NCBI RefSeq assembly: GCF_030272615.1
Contig: NC_081414.1
Span: forward strand, 765,684,483 to 765,748,482
Length of the DNA: 64,000 nt
Direction: 5' to 3'
Source: Cryptomeria japonica
Taxonomy: Eukaryota; Streptophyta; Pinopsida; Cupressales; Cupressaceae
Shown here: positions 1 through 11,885 of the stretch, one piece after another
Position numbering within the stretch: the first letter of the stretch is position 1
Layout: each line of letters opens with the position of its first letter
The notes under the pieces: model-generated
The model's database searches: none
What the model was told of the DNA's origin: nothing
The model's input: only the letters and a program-made list of their open reading frames with translations
Position numbers and translations under genes: made by a program

Positions 1-359
1 TAGATATTTTCTAGAATTTTTTTGAATTAGTTTACTCTTTTTCCCAATGCATTGAACAAAGAAGTTCATGTTCGATGAACAACCTACATTCATAAGAAAT
101 AAAATAAAAATATATTAAAAATTATACTATTTGGAAAAGCTTACAATAAAGACTAAATACTTAAAAATTTTTTTTTCTAAATGAATTCATTTGACCCTCC
201 AAAAGATAATGTAAAATTGGTTTTTTATCAGCATTTGATAGATGCAAAGGAGCCTTTGATCTAACTTTATTCAATTAATTACTTCAAATGGGACCTCTTA
301 AATCTTAAATTATTATATTTTTTTAAAAATGTATGATTTCAACAAAAATTAGGATGTAT
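1..359. other. AT-rich sequence, nothing recognised
   Basis: AT-rich intergenic sequence with short A and T runs. I see no coding frame, RNA gene or repeat structure in it. Confidence 0.4.
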
Positions 360-1327
360 CAAAAAGTGGGAACCAACATTGTGAGTTCACCCTATTAGAG
401 ATAATCTTTCCTTAGTTTTCTCCTGGTCTTGTCTTATACTTTTAGTTCTCTTTCCTATGGCATGGTTCCAAATTATGTCCTTTGTTTGGTTGCTTTTGTA
501 TCTCTTTTGGCTCTAGAATCATTCTCCCATCTCACCTCTCTACTTTCATGAACTCTTGTCGTGACTGGTTTGTTGCTTACGGGTATGAGCTAATCATGGA
601 TTTTAGTTTATTCTCCAGTTAAAATCTTGATAGGGAAATTCTCTGTTGACTAGCCTTGGCAGAATGGTAGTCTTTGATTATTTCTTCGATAGGGTTTGCC
701 CTTCACATTGGATTGGGTTTGAGACAGTACTCTGGTGGAGGACAACTTTAACATCTAAATTTTCTTACCTTGAGTAGTTTAAGTTTTTGGAATGCCTTCA
801 TTGAATCTCTATGGCTTAATTGGTCTCTGATGAGGAGCTTAATGGTAGGACTCTTAGTAAGGAATAATTAGCTTCAAAATGTTTGTAATGAGGATGTTTT
901 AATTTTGCAATTGCGGGTTTATGATGGTAAATAGATGCTACTTGCAAGCTGGCTTTTGGTACTAACCTATATGATTAAGATAGTGGGATAGTTGGAAGGG
1001 TTGATCTTTGCAGGTATCCAAATTGAAGAAGTTTGTTTCTGAAGGCAAGACAGTTGATTTGTTCCTTTAAGATGATGTAGTCATCCTGTAATAATCTAGA
1101 TAGATGTAATGCTAAGATTAATGCTGAATGTATAACTATCTAGAGGCTAATCGTCGCTAAATGTAAACACTTAGTATGTCTCTAGGGATTGTATTCCTTG
1201 GGCAAGATCAGAGGTTTTCTTTACTCAGTTCTTTCCTACCCGTGCCCACACTGAATTGGGTTGTAATTTTCTTTAAAAGATAATAAAATTATTCGGCCAA
1301 TGGCCCATTATTTATCAAAAAAAAAAT
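360..1327 (+). mobile_element. LINE-like retroposon 3' end (remnant)
   Basis: The stretch ends with a run of A at about 1318-1327. This follows a TTGTAATTTTCTTT...AATAAAATTATTCGGCC segment like the 3' untranslated end and tail of plant L1-type LINEs. The upstream bases are less AT-rich than the flanks but riddled with stops in all frames, so any reverse-transcriptase coding is too decayed to prove. I could not find a target-site duplication. A processed retroposon of another kind is possible. Confidence 0.35.
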
Positions 1328-1860
1328 CCTCTTCTTCATTCCCAATAATTAAATGATTTATAATTATTTAATTATTGTTTTTTCTAAAATCCTTGATTAA
1401 ATAATTTGATATTATTTAATTAAAACCTTCATAGTCCAATCTTCCTAACTAATTATTCCTCTAAGATTAAATAATTATTTTAATTATTTAATCCCTTTTC
1501 TATATTATTCCTAATTAAATGAATTTTTAATTAATTTAAATATCCTCTCATGAGTAGGTGAATAAATAATATAAAACCCACTTATCACTCCACTTACCAA
1601 ATTTTTCTCCACTCAACTTACATGTTTCTTTTCTCAATTAACTCTTCCACTTTACAAGTTGATTAAGCTCCCCGACTCTACTCTCCAGGATTATGGTGAT
1701 ATTTATACTCTCTCTCTATATATATATACAACGGATCAACAAGTTGATCAAGCTCCCCAATTTTACTCTCTAGGATGATGGTGATATTTATACTCCAAGA
1801 TCTAACGATATTTCTTTTGAAGAATGGTTGGATATCCTACAAAAATAATGGCGAGCTACT
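1328..1860 (+). repeat. LTR-like AT-rich fragment with internal duplications
   Basis: AT-rich sequence containing a TATA-like stretch (AATATAAAACCC, about 1567-1578) that would suit an LTR promoter. Positions 1549-1655 are repeated almost exactly at 11483-11589 (two mismatches in 107 bases by eye). Just downstream, a roughly 54-base unit beginning AAGTTGAT(T/C)AAGCTCCCC occurs twice in tandem, at about 1656-1711 and 1740-1794, with a TA run between the copies. No primer site or coding sequence is attached, so the LTR label is inference. Confidence 0.4.
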
Positions 1861-2398
1861 AAGGAACTAAAGTCCCTTAATGATAACTAATTATTTTTTG
1901 CTTCATGGTCCCTCATTTTTTGGCTCTCTAGTTATAATGACTTTCTATCTTAATCAATGGTAGAAATGCAACTAGATGTTTTCATATGATAGTTGAGTGT
2001 CATGGATTTTAATCAATAGAATTATCTTAAACACCATTCATATCTTCATGTTTAGGTTTTTACACTTAGTTTTATTCATCTTTATTAGTCAAGACTAATA
2101 TTTATAATCAATAAAAATCATTTCAAAATGACTCCTGCTAAATTATATCAATCTACTTTTTATAACAATAAACTTATACCCAACTATACATGTAGTTTAT
2201 TGTATAGTGTATCTGTTGCACATGGAAATGTGATCAATAGTCTATTGATATTTAATATCTTAACACTTATCCTATATGAATACTTTCCCCAATGTAACCA
2301 TATATTTGTATTGCGTAATTATAATATTCAAAATTAGCTTACCATGAATATTTTAGGTGCATGCACCATGAACTACATACATGTGGCCATTGGGTATT

Positions 2399-2780
2399 GC
2401 ATTCCAAATTTATTTATACACCATCATCAATAGTGATATATGAAATTTATAATGTGTATAGGTTACCTCATATTCAATGGAGTATAAAGTCTCTATACTC
2501 CAAGATAGAGACTTTATAATGTTGCCTCATATTCAATGGTGTATAAAGTCTCTATCACCATATAGGTATTGAAAGATGAAATAAAGTTTGTATAGGTATT
2601 GAATAGGTTACCTCATATTCAATGGTTTATAAAGTCTCTATCACCATTGAATTTATTTATAATGGAGTGATAAGGCATTCCAAATTTATTTATACAGCAT
2701 TGAATATGAGGTAACCTAAAAGATGAAATAAAGTCTCTATAACCATACCATCAATGGTGTATATGAAATTTATAATGTGT
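2399..2780. repeat. Cluster of shuffled direct and inverted short repeats
   Basis: Several 20-25 base words recur in different order and orientation. The word starting GCATTCCAAATTTATTTATACA is at 2399-2420 and 2675-2696. AGGTTACCTCATATTCAATG is at 2460-2479 and 2605-2624, with its reverse complement at 2698-2717. ATAAAGTCTCTAT at 2484-2496 and its reverse complement at 2505-2517 form a 13-bp hairpin with an 8-base loop, and the same word recurs near 2540, 2628 and 2730. TATATGAAATTTATAATGTGT closes both sides. No protein is encoded. It could be a nested or rearranged MITE-like element. Confidence 0.55.
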
Positions 2781-3395
2781 TTTTTCTAGCTATAAGAACA
2801 AATATGTGGTCAAGGTCCATCCACTACGTTAGAAAGATGATGCCAACATTTTTGTGTTAATAATAATTAATTAAACCATTAAAATATCTTTCTCAAATTC
2901 ATTTGAATTAAAAGAATTTTTTTTTCTTAATGGTAAATCTAGGTTAATCCAATGAAATGTAATCATATAAGTATAATGATTATTGAAGTTAATCAACTGG
3001 TATTATTCATAGAACTAATATAAATATTTATAATTATTTTAAGAAAGCAAACAAGAAGCATGGACTACTTGAATCTAATATTGAAGAATGAGTTTCAAAT
3101 AACTAAATGTCTAAGATTTTGTAGCTCAAGATCAAGAAATAGGCTTAATACTTTATTATAATTAGAATATTGGTCTCTACTCTAATCGAGATCATGCTCA
3201 CTTATTTGGTTCTAATTCAATATAATTTATTCTATAGCCACTAGTTTGACCTATAATAGTCTTTAAATTTTTCCACTTCCAAAACTTGAAAAATAAGCAT
3301 AACCACAATAGTTTATCTCATTCTTGGAAAAGTATCAAAAATTTTCATTTAATGGTCTGTATTTTTTTTTTTTTGGAATGAAGTTGCTTTTATTG

Positions 3396-3565
3396 GAAGG
3401 TGACTCAAAAATCACCTTCAAATAAATGTGAGCATTCATTCAAAGTTTGTAATAGAAAATGACCTCCGAAGGAAGGTCGTTTGCATAAAAGGATAAAATG
3501 ACCTCAATTCAAAGGTTTCTATCACTTTTCATGGAGATGACCTTAATTTGAAGGTCCTTTTCTTG
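3396..3565. repeat. Short hairpin and GACCT/AAGGTC repeat patch
   Basis: GAAGGTGA and TCACCTTC (3396-3403 and 3412-3419) form an 8-bp hairpin beside a T-rich tract. The following 140 bases carry repeated short motifs of the type TGACCT...AAGGT in both orientations. It may be a small inverted-repeat element, but I see no clear termini or target-site duplication. The flanks (2780-3360 and 3565-4700) are AT-rich and hold nothing else I can name. The only open frame there, 4061-4246, is short and unrecognised. Confidence 0.3.
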
Positions 3566-4734
3566 TGACACCCCTCTCCTACCACACTATTTATATTTTT
3601 GAAGGATTTCATATTGATCATAAAATTATAACTATAACTCATCATATATGAAAAAGTTATATTAAATATAGAGTATAATTAGATTTAAAATAATTATATT
3701 TAAATACATTAAATTAATACAATGAATCCCCAAACATAATCAATTAACTAAATTTATTAAATTAAGTTAATAGTTTAAACAATGAAAAGTTAAATGTAAC
3801 CGATTAATTTAGCTTTTATTAAAATTGGTTGAATATTACAGATAATCAAAAGTTAATGTGAATGGAAAATTAATTTTAATAGATTTTGGAAGAGAAAGTT
3901 TCTATTCAAGAAAGGTATCAATTATTCCTAGGAAGGGATAAAATTTAATGAAGGAAAAAGCTGGGTTTTTTCTTAAAATGTTACTAAAACCATGTGAATT
4001 TAGAATAGTTTCTATCACTAAAAAATCAACCTTATATTTATCCTAGAAAAGTCTAAATGCATGGGGAAGGATGAACGGATTTCACAGAAGAAAGATGGGA
4101 AGAGATTTTTTGAACTGGGGATTTTCATATGTTTGTGTGAGGGTGTTCCATGGAGGAGGAGCGAACCCTACCAATTTGTAACTGGTGATAATGGAAGTGA
4201 CTCAAAGCCAAAACCAAACATGAGATGGAAGGTTTTCTACAGATAGGAGATTGTTGAAGAGCTCGGCTAGACCGAGAGCTTTAGATCGTGTTTTCAAGCT
4301 TGGGTGCATTGCATTTTTCAGGTAGGCGAGAATCTCCTCTGAGCATGTTGTGTGGATTTCTTTTCTTATGTCTTTGTGCTCATACAGATTACAAGAATAA
4401 AATTGTTCGTGAATATGCTTTGGTTTGGTCTTTTATGAGTAGATGCTTTTATGATTTATTGTTTTAATCTTCACACTGTCTTGAGATTTATAATTAAAAA
4501 AATTCATTCTATGCTGATTTTAATGACAGTAAATTCATGGCTATCTGTTCTTTTTCTTTCTGAGTTATCTTGGAGCATCCTATAAAGAGGACAATTATTG
4601 CCTATCGTTCTTGTGACAAATTTATCCTCTGCGTGTTGTACCTGTGCGCTTCCTGTATCTTCCTTGTTGGATTGGCCTATTGGATCTGCAATTTATTTTA
4701 AGTTTTATTTAATTAATTAATTAATTTATTCTTT

Positions 4735-5007
4735 GGTGGGGTGGCATTTGTTGTTTTTCCTCCACCGTGTATCTTCTTTAAGCATGGGTTCCTTTTCCAC
4801 GTAGGGTGGGAGCTTCCCACCTACATGGGGGGAGGGGGAACCTCTCTCCCACACAGCGTGAGAGTTCTTCACCTAAATGGAAAGGAGATCCCTTAGCCAC
4901 GTAGAGTGGGACTCCCCACCTATGTGGGGTGGTCTCCCCACCACCACCGCTAGGGTGCTTGCACCCAGCCAGTCCAAAACCACTCAGTCGTAAAAAAAAA
5001 AAAAAAA
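4735..5007. repeat. GC-rich hairpin repeat ending in poly(A)
   Basis: A sharply GC-rich island in AT-rich DNA. Three related units start near 4798, 4849 and 4897, each of the form CCACGTAG-GTGGGA ... TCCCCACCTA(C/T)(A/G)TGG, so each can fold back on itself. The second unit is more diverged. The island ends in a run of about 15 A (from about 4993), which suggests a retroposed or transcribed origin. I find no coding sequence in it. Confidence 0.45.
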
Positions 5008-5780
5008 TAGTGTATGAGATAGTATTGTCTGAATAATAATTTGGTTTTTAGGGCTCTGCCATATAATATTTTTGTACACATTTATTGTTTGCATAATTAA
5101 TTTTTCTATTAGTGTTATAGGGATTCCTGGATAGCTAGTTGTAGGTCTTAAAAGTTTCTGAGGAATGCATCTGTTAACGTATTTATAAATGCAACAATCT
5201 TAAGGAGAAAATATTGTGGGAATCAATCATTAGTATGCCTTAATGTTTTGCAAAAGAATGCTTTAATTTCATTGAAGCTATGGATATATTATTGTTTAGG
5301 GTGGAATAATAATGTGAATGTATTATTAGTGTGCTGAGTGATCTGTAAAGTCTTTAATTTTCTTTGAGCAAAGAATTTCAATAAAAGTTGTTTATTTACT
5401 CAATTATATATATACCTATCATGATAGCATAGTTTAGTGAACTTACCATGTAGACATCATTAATACATGCCCCAAAGCTTAATTGGAACAAATCCACAGA
5501 CATAAAACAAAGAAAAGGATATCATGAACCATCCTGGCTACTCTAATCACTTGTGGATATCCTAGAGTAGAAAAGGAACTTGATATATAAAGCAATAATT
5601 TGACCAAGTGCCTATGAGACAAACAACATCTTCTTGTCAATGATATATGTCACCATGTCTTGTTTTTAAGGAAGGATGCATCCTTGTTTAAGACAATTTC
5701 GTGTATGATAGTTGGTCATCTTGTATGTAGCTCAAAATGTTGTTTTGTATCTGACTAGATGTTTATGTACAATGAACAAG
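5008..5780. other. AT-rich sequence, nothing recognised
   Basis: No gene, repeat or coding remnant that I can name. Part of it may be the decayed downstream end of the minus-strand Tat-type element whose pol frame ends at 6349. Confidence 0.3.
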
Positions 5781-6348
5781 TTTATTGTAATAGTTTTGAT
5801 TGATTTTTATGTTTTTCTAATATTTTTGGGCCTTTGAATTATTTTGAATGTTTTTCGATTATTTCAAGACATTTTTCGAATGTTTTTGTTATTTTTGAAT
5901 GTGTTATGAATGTTTTGGATTATTTCAAGATATTTTTTGAATGAGTAACTCGGTGAATCACCGATATTTAGAATCCACTCCCATCATATAGTAAAATGTT
6001 GCCCCTAGCTAGCGTGAAAGCGTGATATGGGATGCATGAGGCAATAACCTTGATTATAGATCAATAACTATCCACAGTAGATCTCTGATTTATGAGCGGA
6101 TGCAATAAATGTGATTGCAACAAGTTCGAATGAAAATGGAGATACGACCTTTATGAATGACACATGTTTACCAAGTTTTCACCATGATACTTATCTAAGG
6201 AGTCATCAAAATAGTTTTCACCGTTTGGATGAATGATTTTTCTTTACTATTTTCTTGATTTTCCCATTTTTTTTGTACTTTTTAAAGGATTTTTTCTAAA
6301 TGTTTTTAGTATTTTCTGATATTTGATTGGCTTGATTCTTTGCACAAC
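5780..6348 (-). mobile_element. Probable 3' untranslated region of the Tat-type element
   Basis: This lies directly downstream, on the minus strand, of the integrase stop at 6349. It contains a repetitive TTTTTGAATG/ATTATTTCAAGA patch at about 5820-5945. On the minus strand there is also a purine-rich AGCTAGGGGC near 6000-6015 that could be a decayed polypurine tract. No convincing 3' LTR boundary is visible. Confidence 0.3.
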
Positions 6349-7330
6349 TTATGTATGAAACTTTTTGAGATGCATGTTGATTGGATCTGCCAATGGTTCT
6401 CCTTTTGAAGTTGCTAGCTAATATGCCCGAGAATCGAAGAGTGCACTGATGATATATGGGGCCAACCAATTGGATTCAAATTTTCCCCGATGTTCTCTAT
6501 TTGCTTGATTGCGAGGATTTTCTATGAGAACAAGATCTCCTGCCTCAAATGTTCGAGGTTTGACTCTATAATTGTAACTTCTGCTCATGCACTGCTGATA
6601 TGCTTTTAGGTGATTGTAGGCAACTTGTCGCTTCCCATCAAGCAGTTCCAAGTCCTGAATATGTGAGACCCGATACTCTTCATCATTAATTAAATTATGC
6701 AAGGAAACCTGTAGGGATGGTAATTCTACCTCAATAGGAAATATAACCTCTGCTCCATATACAAGCGAGTATGAGTTTGCGCTTGTAGTGGTTCGAATGT
6801 TAGTTTGATATGCCCATAGTACTGGATTCAAACGAATGTGCCAATCATGACTGACATCATTGACCGTCTTCTTCAGGATCCTCAACATGTTCTTGTTTTA
6901 AGCTTCTGCTTGACCATTTCCTTGTGGGTAATATGGGGTGGAGAAACGATGTTGGATATGAAGCTTCTCATAGAGTTCTTGGACATCCTAATTCTTTAAA
7001 GGAAGTTCCTTATCTGTGATGATGGACATGGTACACCATACCGATAGATGATGTAGTTCAAGATAAAATGAAATGATCTTCTTGCCGGTTACATGGGTAA
7101 GTGTAAAGGCTTTGATCCACTTGGTGAAATATTATGTGGTGCTAATGATGAAGTTATGACCATTGGATGAAGATGGATGGATTTTACCCACAATGTCTAG
7201 TCCCTATTGACAAAAGGGCCATGGTGTTGCGATGGGTTGTAGTTTTTGTGCTGGTGCATGTATGAAATTTCTGTTGACTTGGCACTTTTTGCATTTTCTG
7301 ACAAAGTAGTTGGAGTCTTCTTCCATGGAG
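6349..7330 (-). pseudogene. Integrase remnant of the Tat-type element
   Basis: Integrase inserts the element's cDNA into host DNA. In order on the minus strand I see part of the zinc-binding region (CKKCQ, near 7280), then core words such as GLDIVGKIHP and YFTKWIKAF. A catalytic-end motif YYPQGNGQAEA follows (about 6900-6940), then a long open stretch at 6418-6888 with VYGAEV and a C-terminal region ending at a TAA at 6349-6351. In-frame stops fall right after the QAEA motif and near 6430, and the core is frame-broken. It cannot make an active integrase. Confidence 0.75.
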
Positions 7331-7432
7331 GGCCAATACTATCCTGCCCTCATGATCTTTTAAGCCAATGAAGGTCCACTTGAATCAGCCCTACATATAT
7401 CTTCATGTACTTCTTCTAAAGCTGTGGTCACC

Positions 7433-7739
7433 TCACCTTTCTCTAAACATTGGAGGAGAGTACCATTGATACTTTGTCAGTATAGGGTTTCGAAAATGAT
7501 AGTGTATTGAGAGAATTGGTATATGAAGGTTGTTCATTGATTGTTTGATTGGTTTGGTGGAAGGATTTGATCGCGTAGGTAAGCATAAAATCACCACACC
7601 ATGGGGAATCGGGACCGATGAGTTGACATACCATCTTGGATTCCAAAATATCATAAGCAGGGATCCAAAGTTGTTTAACTAAGAACTTGTAACGTGTTGA
7701 GTTATGTGGAAGATCAAGGAGAGAGGATATTGTGGCCAT
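7433..7739 (-). pseudogene. RNase H-integrase linker remnant
   Basis: This minus-strand stretch joins the RNase H and integrase domains. Words such as KFLVKQLWIPAYDI match the linker commonly seen in Tat-lineage polyproteins. It is open over about 98 codons but out of step with its neighbours because of frameshifts. It has no catalytic role. Confidence 0.55.
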
Positions 7740-7799
7740 TGCATCTGCTGCTCTATTTTGATCTCGAGGAATCTACTCAAAAGTGATAGCTGTGAATAA

Positions 7800-8183
7800 T
7801 TATTTGAAGATATCAACCATTTTCTTATAAGGCAGGAGCTTATCATCCTTAGTTTGGTGTTCATCATTGACCTGGCAGATGATTAGTTGTGAATCGTCAT
7901 AAACTTGTAGCTCCTTTAAGTTCCATTGTACGACCATTCTTAGTCCTTTGATTAAGGCTTCATAATTTGCTATGTTGTTTGTGCATGGGAATGTAAGCCG
8001 ATATGGTTTTGGAATGCTATCACCTTGAGGCGTGATGAAAAGAACGCCAACTCTTGAACCATGTCTAATGTATGACCCATCAAAATATAACTTCCATTCC
8101 TGTGTTGGAACGACTATGTAGATTTCCTCATCGAGAAAATTTGAGATGAGAGGATGATCTTCTATGATTGGTGTTGTGACCAA
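7800..8183 (-). pseudogene. RNase H remnant (Tat-type)
   Basis: RNase H removes the RNA strand during reverse transcription. The acidic positions are visible in order as YFDGS, NYEAL and YDDSQL, with the conserved CTNN just before the second. About 127 codons are still open, so this is the best preserved domain of the element. It is separated from the RT connection region and the linker by stops. Because of the CTNN...YEAL arrangement I take it as the additional RNase H of Tat elements. Confidence 0.75.
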
Positions 8184-8396
8184 TTGATCTGGAATAACTT
8201 TCCCTTTGATTATTTTTCAGCCCACATACTCTATGTCAAATTTGCTAAGAAGCGTAATCCACTTTGCCAAGTAACTTGTTAGTGCTTCTTTATTGGGTAG
8301 GTACTTGAGGGGATCTATCTTGGAAATGAGTTGTATGTTGTGTGTTAGCATGTAATGCCTCAGTTTGGTGGCTACTAAAATCATGGCTAAACAAGC

Positions 8397-9382
8397 TCAT
8401 TCAATAGGGATATAATTGAGTTGATACCCTACCAGTGTTAAGGAAATGTAGTATACTACACATTCTTTGCCTTTTGCATTATATTGTGCTAGTAGTACTG
8501 CTAAGGCCGTAGTTGTAACTGATATGTATAATAATGATGGCATGTCTAGAGATGGTGGTGTTAGTAATGGTGGCATAATCAAGTAGTCCTTTAACTGTTG
8601 AAATGCTTGCTGACAATTCTCTTCCCATTTGAAGCAGGCATTGTTATGGAGCAAATTTGTAAAGGGGTGACATTTATCGACCAATTGTGCAATGGACTAC
8701 CAGACTGATTGTAGCCTTCCTTGTAATATATGCAATTGACTGATGTTCTTAGTTGGTGGCATTCCCATGATTTCTTTTACCTTTCCTGGATCCACCTCAA
8801 TTCCTTTATTTGAGAAAATTGATCCTAGGAGCTTCTGAAGGTTACTCCAAGAAAACACTTCTTTGGATTTAGGCGTACATTATAATGCTCTAGTTTGGTG
8901 AAAATTTTGCCTAGCACAATGAGGTGAGCCTATCGTGTTAATGGTTTAGCTAGTAAATCATCCACACAGTCTTCCATTAGTGTATGCATCATGTCATGGA
9001 AGATGGTACTCATTTCCCTTTGATATGTAGCTCTTGCATTCTTGAGACTGAATGACATCACATTCCAACAGTATGCACCCCATGGGCATGTAAAATTTGT
9101 TTTGTGTTAATCCTCTAGGGCGATATTGATCTGGTTGTATCTTGAAAATCCATCTATGAGTGATAGCATGGAATGTCTTGCTATGAGGTCCATGATCATA
9201 TCAATGTTTGGAAGAGGGAAGTTATCCTTAGGACATGCCTTGTGTATATCTCTAAAATCCATACAGATATAGATGCCCCTAGTTGGTTTTGCCACTAGTA
9301 CAAGGTTAGAGATCCATTTTGCATAATTAGTTGGACTAATGAAACCATCTAATAGTTTCTTGAGTCCTACTTTTACTAACAA
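8397..9382 (-). pseudogene. Reverse transcriptase and connection-domain remnant
   Basis: RT copies the element RNA into cDNA. Minus-strand motifs in order are KWISNLVLVAKP, FRDIHKACPKDNFPLP and DGFSRYNQI (9107-9382). Next comes a catalytic box reading CVDDLLAK near 8950-8985, where most Ty3 elements have YVDD. The connection segment at 8397-8684 contains FKWEENCQQAFQQLK. Frame changes separate the three pieces, so the enzyme is dead, though the order is intact. Confidence 0.8.
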
Positions 9383-9592
9383 TGCAATCTACGGATGCAT
9401 CTTTTTGAGCTTTTGTTTTACCGATTTGGCTCCTTCTGCTACTGTCAAATGATGCTTTACTAGCTCTGGATCTAGTCCTGACATATCTTCATATGACCAT
9501 GCAAAATTGATTTGTCTCTTTTGAGAGAACTCTATAAAATTTAGATCTTCGGCTGGAGTCAGTGATTCTACTGATTATATTACATGTGGATT

Positions 9593-10128
9593 TTATGGTG
9601 CCCCCAGATTGAATTCCTTCGTTTCTTCGATGAGAATAGATGATCTCTCCTGATTAGTGCTGAAGGGGAGAATGTCAAACCTTCCATCCTCCAGTGCCTC
9701 AGAGAGGTTTTCACCTTTGGATACATCCTTTGTTTTTACTCTTTTGGTCTCTACAAGTGCCATAGTGTGATTTTCACTTGAGGATCTTATTTTGATCTTA
9801 ATATTTTTGCAACTGAAAGGTTTGGCATTGTCTCCAAAGTAAGCCATGTTGTTAAGTTCAATAGCGAATTTGGCTTTGTGATCCTCACTTAGTATGTTAT
9901 CCCATAATTCAAGAAAGTCTATGATCACATCATCATTTTGGAAGTTGTTAAGGTGTGGGTATCTTGTTGGTCCCAATCAATGAGTTCGGGGTGAATAATT
10001 AGCATTGATTCATCAATTAGGTTAAGTTCAAAGGATGTGTTGGTTAGGGTAAGAATGGGGTGAAGCCAAAGAACCCCATTCGTATTCATGTGAATCCGTA
10101 TCAGAATCACTTGGTAGAACTCTGTCAC
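9593..10128 (-). pseudogene. Region upstream of RT in the Tat-type polyprotein
   Basis: An open stretch of about 127 codons ends in EETKEFNLGAP, a phrase usually found just before the RT domain in Tat-like polyproteins. An overlapping frame continues to 10128. No protease active site can be read here or in 10128-10800, where the sequence is frame-broken. Confidence 0.55.
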
Positions 10129-10801
10129 TATATGTTATAGGGATGTCAACCGATGTGAAAGGTTTGTAGATAGTTGCTATAGGGGTTTTCTATATTAGAA
10201 TTGTTGATGTTGCTTGGGTGTCTAAATTGGACAAGAGTTTTATCCTGGGAGTGACAGTTTGGTGGGCAACATTACTCTTTCGCTTACTTGTTGTATGGAG
10301 AGAATGCAATTGAGAAGTGGTTTTGTGACTGGAATTTTCTGATCTTTTAGGTTGATTTGCAATGGACACTATGGACTACTTCTAGAAGGGGTGATCTTAG
10401 AAGTGGTCTGTTTTAGTTTGCATGGAATCCTAAGCTTAGAAGAGTCTCATCAACCAGGGTTGAATCCAAGTCCAATTTCAAACAAGGGTGATATTAGAAG
10501 GGTCTTTGTAGAGCCATCATGCCAAGTCTTCATCAATAGTTTCATGTTCTTGTGATTAACCTGGGATGAGTCCATCAAGTGTAGTAGTGTTGGATTCCAT
10601 AAGAGACTTTAGTGACATTTGTGGTTTACCATGAGTCCTAGGTGAGAGGGGTAGTTGGCCAACATAGAAAATCTGACTAATATTATACTCTCCTAGGCCT
10701 TCATCCTTTACTTTCATTTTCAAATTCTCTTATTTCTATGTTTATGTATTAATCCCTCAATGTGGAGATGGGCATTATGCGGTTGTTGATAGGATGCATC
10801 A

Positions 10802-11482
10802 TCATTCTAAGAAAAAAATGAGACTTCCAAACAGGGCTTGAAATTGATTTGTATCGAGGTTGGATGGAACTGATGCTTCTTGAAGAGCTTGGTCCAAGAT
10901 GGTTTTATGTGAGGGTGATAGGTGTAAAAGATCTAGTATGGAAACGAGTGATGGCATCTTATCCACCTGGTCCACAAGGTTATAATGTTTGGGCACGTAT
11001 GCTGCTGTAGATGGTACTCCTTGTACGATAATCGTGCTATGACGAGTAACAATGTTGCATGCAGGATCTTTTCCTTTGATTGCAATGATTGCAACTTATT
11101 CATTGGTATCATAAAGGTTGTTGACAGTATAGGTATATGGTGCACGTGTATTGTTCATCATGTTATCTTGATTCTTACCTTGATAGGAGAGACCTCCTTT
11201 CTCATATGATGGGAGTGGATTTTTAAACATGGTATGATCAATATTGGAAGTTTTTGCATTGTGACCATCCACTTCTATATCACCTCGACCAACAAGGTCT
11301 TGAAAGATATCTTTTAACTGATGGAAGTTGTTTTTTTTGTGTCCTTTTCTTTTATGAAATTCAAAATACTCATTATCTCTCCACCATGACGGTTTAATTT
11401 GGGGTTCATAGATTGATGTTTTAGGCAATGTGATGAGATCGAAAGATATGAGTTGTCATAATATCTTTTCAAGAGGTTCTCC
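10802..11482 (-). pseudogene. gag C-terminus and pre-protease remnant
   Basis: At 11096-11428 the minus strand reads a knuckle-like FHKRKGHKKNN followed by FHQLKD. The usual two cysteines of this gag zinc motif are replaced, so metal binding is lost. Downstream, 10802-10996 has VSILDLLHLSPSHKTIL, resembling the spacer before the protease in Tat/Athila elements. Stops at about 11456 and elsewhere break the frame. The coding similarity ends near 11482 at the junction with a plus-strand repeat. Confidence 0.6.
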
Positions 11483-11599
11483 CATGAGTAGGTGAATAAA
11501 TAATATAAAACCCACTTATCACTCCACTTACCAAATTTTTCTCCACTCAACTTACTTGTTTCTCTTCTCAATTAACTCTTCCACTTTACGTACCTAACT

Positions 11600-11667
<68 letters not shown>

Positions 11668-11885
11668 TCCTATCCATTGATCTCCTGAAATATGAATTGA
11701 ACTTGGCCCTTCATCTCTTTCAAATCCTCTATAAATTCAAATCTCTTCTCTCACTTTTGGACAACCACATCTTCAATAACATTTTTTATTTACCATCGCA
11801 TCACTTTGATCCTTTGATTTTGCATTAGTGCACATTGATTAAAATCTAAGATTATTTTTTATAATGTTAAGAAGAACAATGGAGG
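11483..11885 (+). mobile_element. LTR-like fragment inserted in gag remnant
   Basis: Positions 11483-11589 duplicate 1549-1655 with two mismatches. The rest carries the (CT)n tract and a promoter-like CCTCTATAAATTCAAATCT (about 11727-11745) followed by pyrimidine-rich sequence, as in the R/U5 part of a plant LTR read on the plus strand. No PBS is attached. It sits exactly where the minus-strand gag similarity stops. Confidence 0.4.
11604..11663 (+). repeat. (CT)n microsatellite
   Basis: About 60 bases of uninterrupted CT dinucleotide. In plants such tracts are frequent in 5' leaders and LTRs. Here it lies just upstream of a TATA-like site in an LTR-like fragment. Confidence 0.95.

Larger units (their letters stand above)
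6349..11482 (-). mobile_element. Degraded Tat-type Ty3/gypsy retrotransposon
   Basis: On the minus strand the domains run gag-like knuckle, pre-protease, linker, reverse transcriptase, RNase H, a second linker, then integrase. The RNase H carries the YFDGS / NYEAL / DDSQL pattern and is separated from integrase by a linker with the words FLVKQLWIPAYDI. This layout is typical of Tat-like plant elements. Every domain is broken by stops and frame changes, and no intact LTR pair or primer site remains. The gag end stops abruptly at 11483, where a plus-strand LTR-like fragment begins. It is an old, dead copy. Confidence 0.8.

Noticed and set aside
4061-4246. A 61-codon frame starting MGKDERISQKKDG as a small gene.
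   Set aside because: No motif, no conserved context and no sign of splicing or a poly(A) signal tied to it. Length is within chance.
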